64,000 bases of DNA from Reyranella humidisoli (GTDB taxonomy: Bacteria > Pseudomonadota > Alphaproteobacteria > Reyranellales > Reyranellaceae): contig NZ_JAHOPB010000001.1 of the NCBI RefSeq assembly GCF_019039055.1, forward strand, positions 1 to 64,000, in the 5' to 3' direction. Under the pieces are notes generated by a model. The model saw only the letters and a program-made list of their open reading frames with translations, did no database searches and had not been told where the DNA came from. Positions 52,520 through 61,159 of the stretch are shown one piece after another. A program made the translations under genes and the position numbers. The first letter of the stretch is position 1. The number at the start of each line of letters is the position of its first letter.

Positions 52520-54022
52520 CTAGACCGCGAGGTTGACCGTCACGCTCTTGCGCTGCGTGAAGCTGTCCAGCATGCCCTCGAGCGAGAATTCGCGGCCGAG
52601 GCCGCTCTGCTTGTAGCCGCCGTAGGACATGCCAGGCGTCTGTCCTCCGCCCTGGTTGACCTGCACCCAGCCCGATTCGATGGCGTGCGCGGCGCGCAGG
52701 CCCTTGCCGATATCGTGCGTCCAGACATAGGCGGCGAGGCCGTAATGGCTGTCGTTGGCCATGCGGATCGCCTCGGCCTCGTCGCTCCAGCGGATCGCCA
52801 CCAGCACCGGCCCGAAGATTTCCTCGCGGGCGAGACGCCAGTCGTTCGAGCGGTCGGCGAACACGGTCGGCATGGTGAAGTAGCCTTCCGACAGCGGGCC
52901 GGTCTTGGGCGGCAGGCCGCCGAACACCAGCTTGGCATCGGAACGAGCGAGGCCGTCTTCGACGTACTTGCAGACCTTGGAGTACTGCTTGTTGTTGATG
53001 ATGGAGCCGATGTCGCTCGCCTCGTCGAGCGGATCGCCGATCTTGAGCGCCGTGGTCTTCTTTTCGAGCTTCTTGAGGAAGCTGTCGAAGATGTCCTCGT
53101 GCAGGAACATGCGCGAGCCGGCCGTGCAGCTCTGGCTCTGACGCGTGAAACGCATCGCATTGATGATGCCGTCGACCGCCCAATCCTCGTCGGCGTCGGG
53201 ATAGACGATCGAGGGGCTCTTGCCGCCCAGTTCGAGCGACACCGGCACGATGCGCTCGGCCGCGGCGCGCATGATCACCTTGCCGACCTCGGTCGAGCCG
53301 GTGAAGGAAAGCTTGGCGATCTTCGGATGGTTGGCGAGCGGGCCCCCGCATTCCGCGCCGTAGCCCGTCAGCACGTTCAGCACGCCCGGCGGCAGGAACT
53401 CCTGGCAGATGTCCGCCATAAGCAGGACCGCCATCGGCGCATCCTCGGCCGCCTTCATCACCAGCACGTTGCCGGCGCAGAGCGCGGGCGCGATCTTGAG
53501 CGCGCCCAGCATGACCGGCGCGTTCCACGGGATGATGGCGCCGACGATGCCGAGCGGCTCACGCCGCGTATAGGAGAGCACATGCTCGCCGAGCGGCACG
53601 GTCTCGCCCTTGAGCTCCGAGCCCAGTCCGCCGAAGTAGCGGAAGATGTCGGCCGCCAGCTTGGCCTCCCCGCGCGCCTGGGTGCGCAGCGCATTGCCGG
53701 TTTCCAGCGCAATGGTGCGCGCCATCTCCTCGCTGCGGGCCTCGAGCACTTCGGCGATCTTGAGCAGGATCTTTCCGCGCTCGCGCGGCACGACGTTCTT
53801 CCACGCCGGGAAGGCCCTCTCGGCGGCCGCGACGGCGGCATTGACGTCAGCTTCTCCGGCACGCGGCACTTCCGCGACGGCCGTGCGCTTGCCCGGATTC
53901 TCGATGGTGATGCGTGCACCGGAGGCGCTCTCGACCCACTTGCCGCCGATCAGCATGCCCTTGGGCTTGTAGGTATTGGCCGGCAGGGCCTGGGTCTTCG
54001 TTTCGGCAGTGGCGGTCGACAT
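52520..54022 (-). CDS. Aldehyde dehydrogenase
   Basis: A 500-residue NAD(P)-dependent aldehyde dehydrogenase. N167 (PWNAP), E264 (LELGGKSP) and the nucleophile C299 (RQSQSCTAGSR) are all present with normal spacing. Length and layout fit the broad aldehyde/betaine aldehyde group. The start is the ATG at 54022, with GGAGGA a few bases upstream; a longer frame to 54094 lacks conservation. It is divergent from the family-3 binding protein across about 180 bases in which I see no clear promoter or motif. Confidence 0.92.
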   Translation of the reverse strand: MSTATAETKTQALPANTYKPKGMLIGGKWVESASGARITIENPGKRTAVAEVPRAGEADVNAAVAAAERAFPAWKNVVPRERGKILLKIAEVLEARSEEMARTIALETGNALRTQARGEAKLAADIFRYFGGLGSELKGETVPLGEHVLSYTRREPLGIVGAIIPWNAPVMLGALKIAPALCAGNVLVMKAAEDAPMAVLLMADICQEFLPPGVLNVLTGYGAECGGPLANHPKIAKLSFTGSTEVGKVIMRAAAERIVPVSLELGGKSPSIVYPDADEDWAVDGIINAMRFTRQSQSCTAGSRMFLHEDIFDSFLKKLEKKTTALKIGDPLDEASDIGSIINNKQYSKVCKYVEDGLARSDAKLVFGGLPPKTGPLSEGYFTMPTVFADRSNDWRLAREEIFGPVLVAIRWSDEAEAIRMANDSHYGLAAYVWTHDIGKGLRAAHAIESGWVQVNQGGGQTPGMSYGGYKQSGLGREFSLEGMLDSFTQRKSVTVNLAV

Positions 54023-54203
54023 GCGGGTCCTCCGGGGTCCAAAAAATCGGCCCGGAGTTTGGCCCGCAGGACGCGGCGCTACAAGCCACCACAATCCTCG
54101 TCGACCGCCGTGCGCAGGCTCTGCGTTTCCGCTCTTCCGGATTTCCAGTGGCCACGCGTGACCGAATATCGGATTGTTCCGCCGTCATTCGAAGAGGGAC
54201 GAG

Positions 54204-55052
54204 ATGAAGCCAATCCTGAGCGGTCTTGCGCTGGCCATGAGCTTCCTGGCCGCCGGCAGCGCCTGGGCCGGCACGCTGGACGACATCGCCAAGAACGGCG
54301 TGCTGCGCGGCGGCTTCCGTGAGAACGCGCATCCCTTCGCCTACAAGGGCGCCAACGGCGTCCCCGGTGGCTTCATGGTCCAGCTCTGCGAAGCCGTCGC
54401 CAAGAACATCGCCCGGCAGCTCAAGCTGCCCGGCCTCAAGGTCGAGTTCGTGCCCGTCACCACCGAGAACCGGCTCGACATGATCAAGCAGGGCAAGATC
54501 GACCTGCTCTGCGATTCGCTCACCGAAACGCTCGACCGCCGCGCCGTGGTCGACTTCTCCCTCACCACCTTCGTCGACGGCACGACCTTCGCCATCCGCA
54601 ACGACGGCCCGCGCGACATGCAGGAGTTCGCCGGCAAAAAGGTCGGCGCCGTCGCCGGCACGCTGACGGAACAGGAACTGCGCAAGGCGCTGACCTCGAT
54701 CCACGTCAACGCGACCGTCGTGCCCTTCACCGATTTTACCGCGGCCATGACGGCGCTCGAGAAGGGCGAGATCTCGGCCTACTTCGCCGGCGGCGCGATG
54801 CTCACGGCGATGATCAAGGATCACAAGGACGCCGCTAGGATCCTGCTGGCCAACACCTATCTCAGCCTGGAGCCCTTTGCGCTCGCCCTGAAACTGGGCG
54901 AAGGCCCGTTCCGCCTGGCCGTCGACCGGGCACTCAGCCACATCTACCGGTCGGGCCAGATCGCCACGATCTTCAGCGACGTGTTCGGCAAGAATGCGCG
55001 GCCGACGCAGCAGCTCCAGACGCTCTACATGATCGCGACCTTGCCGGAATAG
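54204..55052 (+). CDS. Amino-acid-type ABC transporter substrate-binding protein (family 3)
   Basis: A 282-residue periplasmic binding protein. A signal peptide ending at GSAWAG precedes the family-3 opening LDDIAKNGVLRGGFRENAHPFAYKGANG, and the ligand site region TENRLDMIKQGKIDLLCDSLTET is standard. The usual first-lobe arginine may be the one in the TENR motif. No permease or ATPase is adjacent. The start has GAAGAGGG upstream. It precedes the luciferase-like gene by about 20 bases and may be co-transcribed with it. Confidence 0.87.
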   Translation: MKPILSGLALAMSFLAAGSAWAGTLDDIAKNGVLRGGFRENAHPFAYKGANGVPGGFMVQLCEAVAKNIARQLKLPGLKVEFVPVTTENRLDMIKQGKIDLLCDSLTETLDRRAVVDFSLTTFVDGTTFAIRNDGPRDMQEFAGKKVGAVAGTLTEQELRKALTSIHVNATVVPFTDFTAAMTALEKGEISAYFAGGAMLTAMIKDHKDAARILLANTYLSLEPFALALKLGEGPFRLAVDRALSHIYRSGQIATIFSDVFGKNARPTQQLQTLYMIATLPE

Positions 55053-55075
55053 GTCGCAGGGCCCATCTCCATCCC

Positions 55076-56095
55076 ATGTCGCGTCCCTTCCGCCTTTCCG
55101 TCCTGGACCAGTCGATCGCCGTCTCCGGCCGGCCGCAGGACCAGTCGATCCGCAACACCGTGTCGCTCGCCCAGCATTGCGAGGCGCTGGGCTACGAGCG
55201 CTTCTGGGTGTCGGAGCATCACAACCATCCGACCATCGTCGGCACCGCGCCCGAGATCGTGATGGCGGCCATCGCCGCCACGACCGAGCGCATCCGGATC
55301 GGCAGCGCGGGCATCATGCTGCCGCACTATTCGCCGTTCAAAGTGGCGGAGGTCTTCCGCGTCCTCGAAGCGCTGGCGCCGGGACGCATCGACATGGGTC
55401 TCGGCCGCGCGCCGGGCTCGGACGGCCGTACCGCCTACGCCCTCAATCCGGCGGCGAACGAACGGCCGGAGCATTTCCCAGCCGACGTGCGCGACCTCAT
55501 CGCCTGGGTGAGCAACCAACCACTGGTCGAGCGCCACCCCTTCGGCTCGGTGAAGGCGTTCCCGCAGTCGCCGACGTCGCCGGAAGTCTGGATCCTTGGC
55601 AGTTCCGACTATGGCGCGCAGGTCGCGGCCCTGTTCGGCTTGCCCTATTGCTATGCCTGGTTCTTCAGCGACGGCGCCGGCGGCGAACGCGCCATCGATC
55701 TCTACAAGCGCAGCTATCGCCCCAGCGCGCGCCATCCCGAGCCGCACTCGGCCCTCTGCGTGTGGGCACTGGCCGCGGATACGACGGAAAAGGCGCAGTA
55801 CCATTTTACGTCGCGGGCCTTGAGCCGTATCAATCGCGACAAGAACATCCTGGGGCCGCTGCTGCCGCCCGACGAGGCCGCGCAGGCCCCGCTCGCCGAT
55901 TTCGAGCGGGCGAAAATGGAACAGTTCCGCAAGGACTCCTTCGTCGGCACCGGACCCGAGGTCGCGGCCCGCATCACCGCGCTGAAGGAGCATGTCGGCG
56001 TCGACGAGATGGCCGTCGTCACCTGGACCCACGACGAGCAGATCCGCCGCGACAGCTACACCGAACTCGCGAAGGCCTACGGCTTCGCGCCGTAG
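55076..56095 (+). CDS. LLM-class flavin-dependent oxidoreductase
   Basis: A 339-residue bacterial luciferase-like monooxygenase. It has LSVLDQSIAVSGRPQDQSIRNTV at the start, the YERFWVSEHHNHPTIVGTAP strand with its conserved histidine pair, and IRIGSAGIMLPHYSPFKVAEVF, all typical of the MsnO8/LLM group. It would use FMNH2 and oxygen on an unknown substrate. The ATG lies 23 bases after the preceding binding-protein gene. Confidence 0.9.
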   Translation: MSRPFRLSVLDQSIAVSGRPQDQSIRNTVSLAQHCEALGYERFWVSEHHNHPTIVGTAPEIVMAAIAATTERIRIGSAGIMLPHYSPFKVAEVFRVLEALAPGRIDMGLGRAPGSDGRTAYALNPAANERPEHFPADVRDLIAWVSNQPLVERHPFGSVKAFPQSPTSPEVWILGSSDYGAQVAALFGLPYCYAWFFSDGAGGERAIDLYKRSYRPSARHPEPHSALCVWALAADTTEKAQYHFTSRALSRINRDKNILGPLLPPDEAAQAPLADFERAKMEQFRKDSFVGTGPEVAARITALKEHVGVDEMAVVTWTHDEQIRRDSYTELAKAYGFAP

Positions 56096-56104
56096 AATCG
56101 TATT

Positions 56105-56211
56105 CCTCTCCATTCAAATGGGGAGGTGGCCCGCAGGGCCGGACGGGTCATGACCCCATCGCCCTCGTGAGACGAGGGCACTTCCCCTTTGCGGAGTCCG
56201 CAAAGGGGAAG
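56105..56211. repeat. Cluster of five hairpins in a convergent spacer
   Basis: The spacer between the LLM gene and the convergent hypothetical gene is almost entirely palindromic: CCTCTCCAT/ATGGGGAGG (56105-56126, one mismatch), GGCCC/GGGCC (56128-56140), GGGTCATGACCC (56145-56156), GCCCTCG/CGAGGGC (56161-56179), and a 15-base perfect arm pair around one base (56181-56211). Repeats like this are common in intergenic alphaproteobacterial DNA. It may end transcription or protect mRNA ends. Confidence 0.75.
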
Positions 56212-56221
56212 CGGGAAGATT

Positions 56222-56803
56222 TCAGCGCTGTTCCGTCCAGCTTTCGGAAAAGGCCAGGGCCGAGGTGCTGAAGGGGCGGCCTTCGCGTTCGCGCGGCCAC
56301 GGCTTGCCGCGGGCCTGCTGGCCGTTCAGCGTCAACCGGCCGGAGAGCGCAGGCACCAGGACGGTGCAGACGCCATAGGGCCGCGGGTTGGGGGCCTGGT
56401 TGGGCTCGGTGTGGATCAGCAGCGGGTCGCCGATATCGTGCCAGGTCAGCGCGATCTCGGCGTCGGGGGCCGAGACGTACTCGGTCCAGAAGTAGCGCGG
56501 GTCGCCGGACTTGCTGAAATCGGCGTCGATTACGGGGATCGACAGGTCCTTCAGCTCGGGATTGAGCATTCCCTGCACGGTCTGCTGCAGCCAGCGCGCC
56601 ATGGCGATGTTGTCGGAATAGATCCGCCAGTGGCCATGCGTCAGCTCGCTCTTGAGATAGAGCACATGGCCGGGACCGGCCGGGCAGAACAGGATTCGCC
56701 AGTAGCTGGCATCGGTCGAATTGGGATCGCCGTCCTTCTCGCTGAGACGAAGGAACGGGTTTTCGCCCGTCAGGACGACGCGGTGCGGATCGGCGACACT
56801 CAT
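56222..56803 (-). CDS. Hypothetical protein, possibly cytosolic
   Basis: A 193-residue protein with no signal peptide or membrane helix. Notable segments are HVLYLKSELTHGHWRIYSDNIAMARWLQ, the aspartate-rich IDADFSKSGDPRYFWTEYV and a C-terminal GVCTVLVPALSGRLTLNG beta region. The start at 56803 (MSVADPHR) is preferred because GGGGGAGAT lies before it; a longer frame to 56971 enters the divergent gene's region. I recognise no family. Confidence 0.6.
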   Translation of the reverse strand: MSVADPHRVVLTGENPFLRLSEKDGDPNSTDASYWRILFCPAGPGHVLYLKSELTHGHWRIYSDNIAMARWLQQTVQGMLNPELKDLSIPVIDADFSKSGDPRYFWTEYVSAPDAEIALTWHDIGDPLLIHTEPNQAPNPRPYGVCTVLVPALSGRLTLNGQQARGKPWPREREGRPFSTSALAFSESWTEQR

Positions 56804-56891
56804 GTTGATCTCCCCCTGTTCTTCTTCCCGGCGGCGCAACCGCGCCAGCAATCGGGCGTTCACGGGACCTAGCCTAGCAGGAGGTCCCGAA

Positions 56892-59231
56892 ATGGGCGAA
56901 GCTTTTGGTCGGACGACGTTGAAGCTTCTGGCCGGGTTGATCGGCGCTTCACTGGTTACCGTGGCCGCCACGGCTCAGACCCAGGGCGAACCGCCGGGAC
57001 GGGTCGGACGGCTGGCCTTCGTGGACGGTACGGTGTCGTTTCACGACGATGAGCAGAGCGGCTGGACGAAGGCCGTCCTCAACACGCCACTCACGAGCGG
57101 CGACGCGATCTGGACCGAACCCAACGCCCGCAGCGAGGTTTCCGTCGCCGGCACCCGTATCCGCATGGACGGGTCCACCGAACTCGACATGTCGCAAATC
57201 GATGACGAACAGGTCCGCCTGCAACTGGCACAGGGCCGCATCGACGTGAAGACCTTTGCGATGGATACGGCGCAGCCCTATGAGATCGTGACGCCGCGCG
57301 GCACGGTCACCCTGCAGCAGCAGGGCGACTATTACGTCGAGGCGGGCTCCACGCAGGACCCGACGCGCCTTGGCGTCCGGGCCGGTGCGGCACAGATCCA
57401 GGGCCTCGACGGAAAGGTTCTGGCGGTCCGCGCCGGCGAAGTCGGCGAGGTTTTCGGCGACGGAAGCGCGCTGCAGCTCCGGACCATCCAGGCCGCGCCG
57501 CCGGCGCCCGCCGCTTCCTGGGCCGCGCGCGACCGGCAGGTGATCTACGACCAGCAGCCGCAATATGTGCCCGCCGGCATGACCGGCTACGAGGATCTCA
57601 ACGCTTACGGCAACTGGATCAATGGCAGCAGCTACGGCCAGGTCTGGGTGCCGCGCTCGACGCCCGCCGGCTGGGCGCCCTATCGCACCGGTCACTGGTC
57701 CTACGTGAAGCCGTGGGGCTGGACCTGGATCGACGAGCAGCCCTGGGGCTTTGCGCCCTATCACTACGGCCGCTGGGCCAACAGCAACAATCGCTGGGTC
57801 TGGGTGCCGCCGCAGCGCGAGCAGCGGCCGGTCTATGCACCGGCGCTGGTCGCCTTCGTGGGCGGCCTCGAATTGGCGGCGCAGCTCGGCAACCAGGGCC
57901 GCAATGCGGCTCCCGTCGGCTGGTTCCCGCTGGGACCGCGGGAGGCATACGTCCCGCCTTATTCGACCAACCGCGATTACTATCAGCGCATCAACCGGTC
58001 GGCGCAGATCCAGGACCGTGACCTGAACGATCGCTGGGAGCGTGCGCAGCGCCGTGAGGCATTCGTTGCGGGCCGGAACTCGGTGCTGGCCAACCAGCGC
58101 TTCGCGACCGTGGTGCCGTCACAGACCTTCGTGCGCTCGCAGCCGGTGCAGCGCGCGGCGCTGACGGTCACGGCCGACCAAATGGCGAAGGCCGCCGTGG
58201 CGCCCGTCTCGGCACCGCCGGCCCCCACCGCTTCGGTGGCGGCCGCTGCCGATGCCAAGACCGCCGCCAAGCCCGAGGCCCCGGACGCGAAGAAGCCGCC
58301 TATCGACGCCAAGGCCGCGCCCGAGGCCAAGGCGAAGCCGGGTGACGTTGCTGTCCCCAGGACGGCGGTGGCCGACATGCCGACCCTCGCCAGGCCCACG
58401 CCCGCTGAAAAGCAGACCGGGGCCAAGGCGCCGGGCCCGAAGTTCGTCTCGGCCGACACCAAGGCCGGTGTCGACGCCAAGCCCAAAACCGCCGAAAGCC
58501 CCGACGTGAAAACCGCCAAGCCCGCCACGCCGCCGCTGCAGCCGCGTCAGGGAGCCGCCCCGCCGCCGCTGAAGGAGACGAAGAAGGCCGCGCCGGAGCC
58601 GTCGAAACCCGAGGCCGGGAAGCCCGACAGCAAGCAGGATGGCGCCAAGCCGGCCGTCGCCCCGACCAAGGAAGCGCCACCGGCGCCGCCGAAGCCGGCC
58701 TTGGCATCGCCCGACCCGTCGCCGGCCAAGCGCGATGAGCCCAAGCGGGACGAGCCGCAAAAGGCCGCCCCGACGCCGGAAAAGCCGACCGCAACCCCGG
58801 CCCGCCCGGATGATCGCAAGCAGGCGGCCCCGGAACAGGCAAAGCCGACCGCCGCGCCGCAGCCCAAGCCGGAAGACCCCAAGCAGGCCGCACCGGCTCC
58901 GAAGCCGGCAGCAACGCTGCCGTCCCGTCAGGAAGAGCCACGCCAGGTCACCCCGCAACCTGCACCGAAGCCCGAGGCCGCGCCCCGCCCGGAAGCGCCG
59001 CGTCAGGCCGCGCCGCAGCCACGGGCCGAGCCTCCGCAGCCGGCGCAGCCGCCGCGTCCGCAGCAGCAGGCGCCTCAGCCGCCACAACAGCAGGCACCTA
59101 AAGAGAAGGAAAGCCGGGCGCCTGGCGCGCAGCCGCAACAGCTGCAGATTGCCCAGCCGCCGATGGCCGAGCCGCAACAGCAGCCTCAGCGGGGCAACAA
59201 CAACGACAACAAGAAGGACGACAAGAAGTAG
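56892..59231 (+). CDS. FecR-domain/DUF6600-type protein with long Ala/Pro/Lys tail
   Basis: A 779-residue exported protein. A signal peptide (cleavage near ATAQT) is followed by a FecR-like domain at about 38-190 (SGDAIWTEPNARSEVSVAG, then RGTVTLQQQGDYYV), a DUF6600-type aromatic region at about 235-310 with repeats such as GHWSYVKPWGWTWIDEQPWG and GRWANSNNRWVWVPP, and a mixed region to about 425. From about 430 to the end the chain is low-complexity Ala/Pro/Lys/Gln, ending KKDDKK. It may be an envelope or cell-wall-spanning protein; function is unknown. AGGAGG lies before the ATG. Confidence 0.75.
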   Translation: MGEAFGRTTLKLLAGLIGASLVTVAATAQTQGEPPGRVGRLAFVDGTVSFHDDEQSGWTKAVLNTPLTSGDAIWTEPNARSEVSVAGTRIRMDGSTELDMSQIDDEQVRLQLAQGRIDVKTFAMDTAQPYEIVTPRGTVTLQQQGDYYVEAGSTQDPTRLGVRAGAAQIQGLDGKVLAVRAGEVGEVFGDGSALQLRTIQAAPPAPAASWAARDRQVIYDQQPQYVPAGMTGYEDLNAYGNWINGSSYGQVWVPRSTPAGWAPYRTGHWSYVKPWGWTWIDEQPWGFAPYHYGRWANSNNRWVWVPPQREQRPVYAPALVAFVGGLELAAQLGNQGRNAAPVGWFPLGPREAYVPPYSTNRDYYQRINRSAQIQDRDLNDRWERAQRREAFVAGRNSVLANQRFATVVPSQTFVRSQPVQRAALTVTADQMAKAAVAPVSAPPAPTASVAAAADAKTAAKPEAPDAKKPPIDAKAAPEAKAKPGDVAVPRTAVADMPTLARPTPAEKQTGAKAPGPKFVSADTKAGVDAKPKTAESPDVKTAKPATPPLQPRQGAAPPPLKETKKAAPEPSKPEAGKPDSKQDGAKPAVAPTKEAPPAPPKPALASPDPSPAKRDEPKRDEPQKAAPTPEKPTATPARPDDRKQAAPEQAKPTAAPQPKPEDPKQAAPAPKPAATLPSRQEEPRQVTPQPAPKPEAAPRPEAPRQAAPQPRAEPPQPAQPPRPQQQAPQPPQQQAPKEKESRAPGAQPQQLQIAQPPMAEPQQQPQRGNNNDNKKDDKK

Positions 59232-59267
59232 CTCGTCCCTCCCGAGGCCCGGGCCTGGACGCCCGGC

Positions 59268-60236
59268 TTACAGAACCTGGTTGCGGAGTGTCGCCTCGCC
59301 CCGCCACAGGCGGTCGAGGTTCTCGATCAGGATGTCGATTACGTTGTCTTCATAGGCGCGAGTCTCGCCCGCGGTGTGCGGGGTGATGAAGACATTCGGC
59401 AGTGTCCAAAGCGGCGACGCAGCGGGCAACGGTTCCTCGGCGGTGACGTCGAGGGCTGCCGCCCAGATCTTGTTGGCCTCCATCGTCTTGATGAGGGCCG
59501 CCTCGTCGGCAACCTTGCCGCGCGCCACGTTCACGAAAACCGACGAGGGCTTCATCGCGGCGAAGGCTGCTGCGCTCATCAGGCCGGTCGTCTCCGGCGT
59601 CAGCGCGCAGGTCAGCGCCACGATGTCGGCTTGCGAGACCAGGTTCACCACATCTTCCATGCCGTAGATTTCGTCGGCGCCGTTGGGGCCCGCCTTCGGA
59701 TCACGACGCACGCCGATCACCTTCATGTCGAAGGCCTTGGCGAGCTTGGCGAGATGGCTGCCGATGCGTCCCATGCCGACGATCAGCAGCGTCTTGCCGC
59801 CCAACTCGTCCTCTCGCTGGGTAAGATCGCCCAGCATGCCGCGCCAGACCTTCTTGTGCTGGTTGTCGCGCGCCTCGGGGAGGCGCCGGTACACGGCGAG
59901 GATCAGCGCGAGCGCGTGCTCGGCGACGGCACGGGCATTGACGCCCGCTGCACTCGCCAGGCGGATGCCCTTGGCACCCAGCTGCTCCCTGGAATACTGG
60001 TCCATGCCGGAGCTGATCGACTGGATGAACTGCAGCCTGGTGGCGTGGGGGATGATGTCGTTCTTCCACATGCCCGAGACGGAGACGACATCGGCCTCGC
60101 CGACCCGCTGCACGAACTCGTCATAGCTGCGCACCTGAAAGCTGTTGATGCCGGTATTCCGGGCATCGAACCGGGCCTTCATCTGGTATGCCGCATGCGC
60201 GAAGCAGATTGTCAGTTTATCTCTCGTCGGAAACAT
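59268..60236 (-). CDS. D-2-hydroxyacid dehydrogenase
   Basis: A 322-residue NAD-dependent dehydrogenase. The Rossmann motif GMGRIGSHLAKLAKAFDMKVIG and the catalytic residues, arginine in NVARGKVADE, glutamate in VTAEEPLP and histidine in ITPHTAGE, are intact. It interconverts a 2-hydroxy acid and 2-oxo acid. The start is the ATG at 60236, preceded by GGGGGAG; six codons upstream an alternative exists at 60254. It is divergent from the HpcH-type aldolase, whose product is a 2-oxo acid of the same kind. Confidence 0.9.
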   Translation of the reverse strand: MFPTRDKLTICFAHAAYQMKARFDARNTGINSFQVRSYDEFVQRVGEADVVSVSGMWKNDIIPHATRLQFIQSISSGMDQYSREQLGAKGIRLASAAGVNARAVAEHALALILAVYRRLPEARDNQHKKVWRGMLGDLTQREDELGGKTLLIVGMGRIGSHLAKLAKAFDMKVIGVRRDPKAGPNGADEIYGMEDVVNLVSQADIVALTCALTPETTGLMSAAAFAAMKPSSVFVNVARGKVADEAALIKTMEANKIWAAALDVTAEEPLPAASPLWTLPNVFITPHTAGETRAYEDNVIDILIENLDRLWRGEATLRNQVL

Positions 60237-60294
60237 GGAACTCCCCCTGCACAAGGTGCCACACTAGCGCGAACGACCACCCTGGGGGAACAAG

Positions 60295-61143
60295 ATGAGC
60301 CGCAATCCACTTCGTGAAGCGCTGAACGCGGGCAAGCCCACCGTCGGCACGCACATCCTGTCGGCCTGGCCGACACTGGTCGAACTGATCGGTCATTCCA
60401 GGCAATACGACTATGTGGAGTTCACGGCCGAATATGCGCCGTTCACCATGCACGACCTCGACAATCTCGGACGCTCGTTCGAGCTGATGGGCATGTCGGG
60501 CATGATCAAGATCGAGCAGACGCAGTACACGCACCAGGCCATGCGGGCGATCGGCTCGGGCTTCCAGAGCGTGCTGTTCGCCGACATCCGTTCGGTGGAA
60601 GACGCCAAGGCCGCCGTCGATGCGGTGCGCGCCGAGACGACCATGGCCGAGGGCGCCCGCGGCCGCGGACGCCTGGGCGTCGGCATGCGTCGCGACGTCG
60701 GCACGGTTCGCACCGGCGGCTCGCCCGCCTATGTCGACGCGCTGAACGAAGTCGTGATCGCCATCATGGTCGAGAAGAAGTCCTGCGTGGACGATCTTGA
60801 TGCCGTCCTCTCCGTGCCGGGCCTCGACATGGTGCAGTTCGGCGCGTCCGACTATTCAATGAGCATCGGGCTGACCGGGCAGGCCAACCACCCCGACGTG
60901 GTGGCGGCCGAGAAGAAGACGATCGAGATGGCGCTGAAGAAGGGCCTGCACCCGCGCGTCGAGCTGCGCGACCCCAGCCAGGCGGCCAAGTATCTCGACA
61001 TGGGCGTGAAGCACTTCTGCATCGGCTGGGACGTCCGCATCCTCGCCGACTGGTGGGACACCAAGGGCGCCGAGATGCGCGGCATGCTGGGCGACAAGCC
61101 CGCAGCGCCGGCCAAGGCGCCCGCGAAGGCCGGCAACTACTGA
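60295..61143 (+). CDS. HpcH/HpaI-family aldolase
   Basis: A 282-residue class II, metal-dependent aldolase of the HpcH/HpaI family. The TIM-barrel strands include YDYVEFTAEYAPFT, a KIEQTQYTHQAM region and DMVQFGASDYSMSIGLTGQANHPDV, in which the acidic metal ligands normally lie. It cleaves or forms a 4-hydroxy-2-oxo acid, giving pyruvate and an aldehyde. A C-terminal Ala/Pro/Lys tail (PAAPAKAPAKAGNY) is present. It lies 16 bases before the peptidase gene. Confidence 0.85.
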   Translation: MSRNPLREALNAGKPTVGTHILSAWPTLVELIGHSRQYDYVEFTAEYAPFTMHDLDNLGRSFELMGMSGMIKIEQTQYTHQAMRAIGSGFQSVLFADIRSVEDAKAAVDAVRAETTMAEGARGRGRLGVGMRRDVGTVRTGGSPAYVDALNEVVIAIMVEKKSCVDDLDAVLSVPGLDMVQFGASDYSMSIGLTGQANHPDVVAAEKKTIEMALKKGLHPRVELRDPSQAAKYLDMGVKHFCIGWDVRILADWWDTKGAEMRGMLGDKPAAPAKAPAKAGNY

Positions 61144-61159
61144 CGTCTGCGAGCGCCTC

